Of a DNA stretch of 64,000 nt, positions 61,901-64,000 are shown in pieces (position 1 is the first letter of the stretch; each line of letters starts with the position of its first letter). The notes under the pieces were generated by a model. That model saw only the letters and a list, made by a program, of their open reading frames with translations. It made no database searches and had not been told where the DNA came from. This DNA is from Norana najaformis (lineage: Eukaryota > Annelida > Clitellata > Crassiclitellata > Hormogastridae): positions 32,950,505-33,014,504 of the forward strand of contig OZ029917.1 in the NCBI GenBank assembly GCA_964023275.1, read 5' to 3'. A program made the position numbers and the translations under genes.

Positions 61901-63715
61901 CACCTCTGTTTCTTCCTCTGTCTTTACTACTATGATTCATGCCATGATATGCTGTCGCATTGACTACTGCAACTCTGTACTTGCTGGTTTGCCTAAGTAT
62001 CGACTGTCTTCCCTTCAATCAGTACTAAATTCTGCGGCCAGGTTAATACCACGTCTTCCTCGTTTCTCTCATATCTCTGATTACATCATTCAGCAACTTC
62101 ATTGACTCCCTATCCAATCTCGTATTCAGTTTAAACTATTATCACTGGTAATAAGAGCTCGCATGGGCCAGGCTCCAAAATATCTTTGTGATCTTATTCG
62201 GCCTCCACACTCTAGTACCTCATCCTGCCCTTTATGTTCTTTAGATCGTTTGGATCTATTTGTTTCTTGTGTTAAGTCCTCTCTTGCTCAGCAGAGGGCT
62301 TTTGCTGTTGTTGGCCCATCTCTGTGGAATGAACTTCGGCTATCACTTCGTGCTAGGGTCACTGTTGTTAATAGAGCTCAGTCAGCTCGTTGTTTAAAGA
62401 CGTTCTTATTTCCCAGGGGCTCTCACGCTGGAAGCGCCTCTGAGTAGTTTGTTCTGTAAGAAGCGCTATATAAGTTATCAAATACAATACAATACAATGA
62501 CGTTCGCACTCAACTAAATGTTATTTGCTAATTTTTTTGTTTAACATAAACAAAACCATTTCAAATAACTTTGTTTTTTTCCACGTAAACTAGCTACAGT
62601 TTCCAACTCCATCTCTATGATTTTTTCAACTGCTTTTTAAACAAATTCATGGCAGATTATGTAGCAACAGATTGAGTAAATATCAAAACTTTATTAAACA
62701 TTTACTTTAATTCATGGCAGGTTATATAGCAACAGATTGAGTAAATGTCAAAACGTTGTTAAACATTTACTTTGATTCATGGCAGACTATATAGCAACTG
62801 ATTGGGTAAATATCAAAACTTTATTAAACATTTACTTTAAGCATCAAAGTGAGTAAACATTAATAAATTAAGACTCAAAGCATTAAAAGCTTGGTTGTTC
62901 AACAGTTAAATTTCAACAATTCAATAAAGTAAATGTCTAATAAAATTGGGATGTTTGCTATATTAACATCAGTGCATTAAAAGTTTTTCTAGAAAACTGT
63001 TTACTCAGTTTGTTGCTATATTAAAAGTCTTTTCTAAAAATTGTTTGTATTTCCACCCCCAAACATCAAAGCACTAAAATGTCTGTACAGATAGAAATTG
63101 TTTACATTTTGCGGACATTTGGGGGAAGTATCCAGGTTTTTTTATCGTATTGAAATCCAGGGGGATGACTGGGGGAAAAGTTTGGGGGGAAATGTCAAGG
63201 AGGATTTGTCCGGATCCCGTATTTGAATATTTAAATGGAGCCATTTAAAACCTCAGCTCGAAAAATGTGTGATTTAAAATAAGGTAAAAATGTTTCTTGA
63301 GCTGTTCTGGTTGTATCGTTTGGATTTTCAGTAGAAGACTTTTCCAGAAGGCCAGTCCAATGTACTAGTGTAATAATTGATTTTTTGGTAGAACGATTGA
63401 TTGATTGATTGATTACAGGTTGAATGGATGAATTGATTAATTCATTGATTTGCCATTTAGTTTTGCAAGAAGGTCTGGCTTGGCATTCATGATGGTCGTT
63501 CATTGGCGGACTCTGACTTGCGAGATGAGAACAAGATGCGCGATCTAATGAGTCAGAAGTACGAGAAAAAACGCTGGTATGTTCATCCAACAGATGAATT
63601 CTACGAGGAGGCAAGGAAACAGAACACCTGCTCATCTCAAAAGCAGACTGGTGTCAAACCAATCTCAAACCTTGTTGGTCACAACCTTCCTGCATTAAAT
63701 GTCACCACTAACCAG
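58955..63715 (+). CDS. AGFG1: AGFG (HRB)-type ArfGAP with FG repeats, first three exons, runs past the window
   Basis: Exons 58955-59115, 61128-61221 and 63461-63715 join in phase. MASKKKQEDENL opens the frame, followed by the ArfGAP zinc finger CFDCNQRGPTYV...CTSC (Cys-x2-Cys-x16-Cys-x2-Cys), then LRGLNPPHRVKSISM, FTSEEMEFIKSRGN, CKKVWLG and QKYEKKRWYV, the end of the ArfGAP fold. AGFG proteins bind EH-domain adaptors and the SNARE VAMP7 in clathrin-dependent transport and carry nucleoporin-like FG repeats further on; those exons lie beyond the window. In-frame upstream ATGs exist (58805, 58865); I chose 58955 because the family starts just before the KRKQEE-like basic segment. AGFG1 and AGFG2 cannot be separated in an invertebrate. 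Confidence 0.92.
60255..60425 (-). mobile_element. CR1-like LINE 3' end, short copy
   Basis: GTAATCGTAACTGTAATACCGAG, then CTACAGCGCCCAACGAAAGC, CAGCTTATTCACAGGTGCTCAGTC and AGTGTTCGGTTCCAGGAC: the ATTACG-tail family, in AGFG intron 1. Confidence 0.7.
61850..62490 (+). mobile_element. CR1-like LINE RT C-terminus with AATAC tail
   Basis: Plus-strand frames read a CRIDYCNSVLAGLPKYRL segment, LQSVLNSAARLI, FSHISDYI, then ARMGQAPKYLCDLIRPP, FAVVGPSLWNELRL and CLKTFLFPRGSH, a short 3' UTR with AAGCGCTATATAAG, and a tail AATACAATACAATAC. One frameshift/stop separates the two halves. In AGFG intron 2, sense. Confidence 0.9.
62645..62842. repeat. 65 bp tandem triplication
   Basis: Three copies begin ATTCATGGCAGRTTATRTAGC and end AAACATTTACTTTR; 90 percent or more alike by eye. 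Pieces of the same words (TTTACTCAGTTTGTTGC, GTAAACATTAATAAA) decay downstream to about 63010. Confidence 0.9.
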
Positions 63716-63849
63716 GTATTTACTTAACCTGTTATATAATTAAACAGCCACTTGCTTAACCTGGTATTTATTTGAGCAGATATTTACAAAAACCAGATCA
63801 TTGAAAGAATATTACAGCTAGCTGTCTTAATAATTATATACCTCTGCCA

Positions 63850-63945
63850 GGCTGTAGAGCTGGAAAGCACCTTTGAATAGTTATTCCTGACAGAGGTTCT
63901 ATATGAATTTTTCAATACAACACAGTAGCATACAATACTAACCTC
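63850..63945 (+). mobile_element. CR1-like LINE 3' tail, AATAC family
   Basis: AGCTGGAAAGCACCTTTGAATAG, TTCTATATGAATTTTTCAATACAAC and CATACAATACTA parallel the 3' end at 62425-62490. Confidence 0.55.
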
Positions 63946-64000
63946 TGACTAAGTGCTAACTAAAATAAGTTGATTAAATACAAATTGAAAGCCTTTCCGT

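Larger units (their letters stand above)
61678..63222. other. Segment bounded by C-rich and G-rich ends in AGFG intron 2
   Basis: Left end has TTTCCCCCCGGACATTTCCC and TTTTCCCCCAGG; right end (63115-63222) has GGGGGAAAAG, TTGGGGGGAAATGTCA and ATCCGGA-type words in opposite sense. The two ends look like loose inverted repeats around a 1.5 kb interior that holds a CR1 fragment and a 65 bp triplication. Boundaries are uncertain. Confidence 0.35.

Overview
The window is metazoan nuclear DNA: intron-rich genes with GT-AG splice sites, long introns full of non-LTR retrotransposon debris, simple-repeat tails and minisatellites, and no operons or ribosome-binding sites. The mix of genes (a lachesin-like GPI-anchored Ig protein, a Gly/Tyr-rich chitin-binding secreted protein, M1AP, RNF26-like, ALDH1-like and AGFG orthologues) suggests a bilaterian invertebrate, more likely a protostome; the species cannot be named from the sequence.

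Layout. 0.75-13.4 kb, minus strand: eleven coding exons of a meiosis 1 associated protein (M1AP) gene, from the stop codon up to a missing first exon, with a twin-primed LINE in its second-to-last intron. 13.4-17.4 kb: intergenic DNA with CR1-like LINE fragments. 17.4-36.9 kb, plus strand: a complete 14-exon cytosolic aldehyde dehydrogenase (ALDH1/retinal dehydrogenase type, 492 aa, all catalytic residues present). Its introns hold CR1 fragments, a GC-rich 2.2 kb element with 245 bp tandem repeats, and a minisatellite that appears to be built from the start of exon 11. 37.8-42.3 kb: a CR1-like LINE (minus) split by a 3.1 kb DNA element with 0.8 kb terminal inverted repeats, which itself carries a solo LTR. 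43.1-44.0 kb, minus: a single-exon RNF26-like membrane RING protein. 46.3-48.2 kb, plus: a three-exon secreted chitin-binding protein with a TATA box. 50.6-55.5 kb, plus: a seven-exon lachesin-like three-Ig protein. 55.6-58.0 kb: a diverged inverted repeat whose right arm leads into a broken isopenicillin-N-synthase-like dioxygenase fragment. 58.9 kb to the window end, plus: the first three exons of an AGFG-type ArfGAP gene.

The genes share no pathway; M1AP and ALDH are head to head, as are RNF26-like and the chitin-binding gene. Exon joins were worked out by hand from conserved protein segments, splice consensus and codon phase. All joins listed keep phase, which is strong internal support, but transcripts were not available. 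The items most worth a second look are the exon-derived minisatellite, the nested inverted-repeat element with its solo LTR, the twin-primed LINE with a perfect 12 bp target duplication, a GC-AG intron required by the ALDH frame, and the GC-rich repeat element in ALDH intron 3.
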